Source: Xanthomonas pisi DSM 18956
GTDB lineage: Bacteria > Pseudomonadota > Gammaproteobacteria > Xanthomonadales > Xanthomonadaceae
Assembly (NCBI RefSeq): GCF_001010415.1
Contig: NZ_JPLE01000055.1
Coordinates: forward strand, 1-38,116
Direction: 5' to 3'
Length of the DNA: 38,116 bases
Within the stretch, counting starts at the first letter, position 1. The number at the start of each line of letters is the position of its first letter. The notes under the pieces are model-generated. The model ran no database searches. It was not told the origin of the DNA and saw only the letters and a list, made by a program, of their open reading frames with translations. This document shows, in pieces, positions 37,207 through 38,116 of this stretch. Both the position numbers and the translations under genes were made by a program.

Positions 37207-38028
37207 TCAGGGCAATGCAGCCTGGTCGGAAAGCATTTGCCGAAACAAGATGTCCAGGGCATCCGAACGTCCGCTGCCGGCCGGCAGGTGTGGCTGCGAC
37301 CTGCCCATGCGGTCGAGTTCTGCTTCCAGAAAATCGCTGATCGGCGCAATCGGAGGCCCATCTTCCACTTCGGTGGAGACGCGCTTGAGCGCCAGCAAAC
37401 GATCCACCTCGTGACGCAGCTCACCGGTGGGCAACAGTTCTTCCAGCAATACTTCGAACGCCATCGGCGGCATGTCCTGCCTGCGCTCGATCCATTGGCA
37501 GGCCAGCACCGGGCGCAACACGTACAGGTACTTTTTGGTGCGAATCCGCTCACCGCGCAGGTAACCGCGGTAGTTGCTCTTGGCCATGTTGAAGTAATGC
37601 CACCAGGTGCCAAGCGGCGAATAGAACTGCGTCGCGATCGCGCGCAACTGCGCGACGGCAACCGCATCCTGCCGATAGACCACCGGCGAATGCAGCCATT
37701 CCAGCAGCGTCGGATTGGACTTGGAGACCAATCGCAAGGCCTTGCGCAGGTCCCAGCCGCTGACATCCAGATCGTCGGAGATCGGCAGCTCGATCACATC
37801 GCGCTGCGGCTCGCCGGGGCCGGTGCTTTCGTTGACCGTCAGATACCAGTCGCGGCGATGGACGTAGACAAAGCGCGCGTCGTAATCGCTGTCGGGCGAC
37901 GAAAATCCCCAGCCGCGGCTTCCCGATTCGCATGCCAGCAGGATGCGGACATCATGCTGCCGCTCGATCTGGCTCAAGGCCGCCAGCACTGCTTCGCGCT
38001 TGTCCGCTGCGATGGGATGGATGTCCAT
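37207..38028 (-). CDS. RlaP-like nucleotidyltransferase (YcgL family)
   Basis: A 273-residue protein of the minimal nucleotidyltransferase superfamily. The active-site pattern is ESGSRGWGF...SDYDARFVYVH (about 33-55), with GS and two Asp. It continues with the family blocks DVIELPISDDLDVSGWDLRKALRL, NPTLLEWLHSP and YFNMAKSNYRGYL. This fits PF10127, called RlaP or YcgL, which is found near RNA ligases in some genomes. No RNA ligase gene is visible here. The substrate is unknown; nucleotide transfer to RNA has been suggested for the family. The ATG at 38028 follows AAGGA; a GTG at 38049 is possible. The 88 bp to the right edge carry no gene. Confidence 0.88.
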   Translation of the reverse strand: MDIHPIAADKREAVLAALSQIERQHDVRILLACESGSRGWGFSSPDSDYDARFVYVHRRDWYLTVNESTGPGEPQRDVIELPISDDLDVSGWDLRKALRLVSKSNPTLLEWLHSPVVYRQDAVAVAQLRAIATQFYSPLGTWWHYFNMAKSNYRGYLRGERIRTKKYLYVLRPVLACQWIERRQDMPPMAFEVLLEELLPTGELRHEVDRLLALKRVSTEVEDGPPIAPISDFLEAELDRMGRSQPHLPAGSGRSDALDILFRQMLSDQAALP

Positions 38029-38116
38029 GACTTGGCTGTCCTTGTGCACGACGTGACTAGAGCGTGTTATGCACTTTGAGATGAGATGCGTTGGCTGTCA
38101 GCGGTGCGGAGCGGGT

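Overview
The window looks like the chromosome of a Xanthomonas species. It has high-GC coding, convergent intI and ilvD genes (the known anchor of the xanthomonad chromosomal integron), and a large block for catabolism of plant phenolics. Identifications come from reading the translations; no database search was possible.

Layout. 1-1669: the proximal end of a chromosomal integron. A truncated lipoprotein gene on the minus strand appears to be the first cassette. Its core site is at 437-443, a short attI region follows, and the integrase gene carries a one-base frameshift in a run of five Gs. 1686-4762: housekeeping genes (ilvD, a small cysteine-cluster protein, a gamma-carbonic anhydrase). 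4763-5799: a gene-poor kilobase holding a MITE-like element of about 150 bp. 5800-8502: an aromatic-acid-type MFS transporter and a DUF3391/HD-GYP protein. 9000-12948: a MarR regulator, an outer-membrane channel, an SDR alcohol dehydrogenase and an aryl-aldehyde dehydrogenase, matching the mol (monolignol) cluster I recall from X. citri. 13075-15971: divergent pobR/pobA and a secreted NTF2-like protein. 16082-21253: the glycerol regulon glpR-glpD-glpF-glpK with a clear GlpR operator. 21413-24291: vanA-vanR-vanB. 24547-32624: pcaIJF-HG-B-D-C plus an exported alpha/beta hydrolase. 32826-33686: the IclR regulator (pcaR). 33833-38028: a bacterial RIO kinase, an HSL-type esterase, a DUF2490 outer-membrane protein and an RlaP-like nucleotidyltransferase.

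Together, the aromatic genes form a funnel. Alcohols such as coniferyl or p-coumaryl alcohol and related aldehydes are oxidised to acids by the mol enzymes. Vanillate is demethylated by VanAB and 4-hydroxybenzoate is hydroxylated by PobA, both giving protocatechuate. PcaHG, B, C, D, IJ and F take protocatechuate to succinyl-CoA and acetyl-CoA. Each branch has its own regulator (MarR, AraC, GntR/FCD, IclR). The 255-bp vanA/pcaI intergenic region carries candidate operators for both VanR and PcaR. The glp regulon sits in the middle of the block without an obvious biochemical link. No tRNA, rRNA, CRISPR array or complete insertion sequence was seen. The main non-routine signals are the frameshifted integrase with its attI/cassette junction, the MITE-like element, several strong operator palindromes, the exported hydrolase at the end of the pca operon and the secreted NTF2-like protein after pobA.
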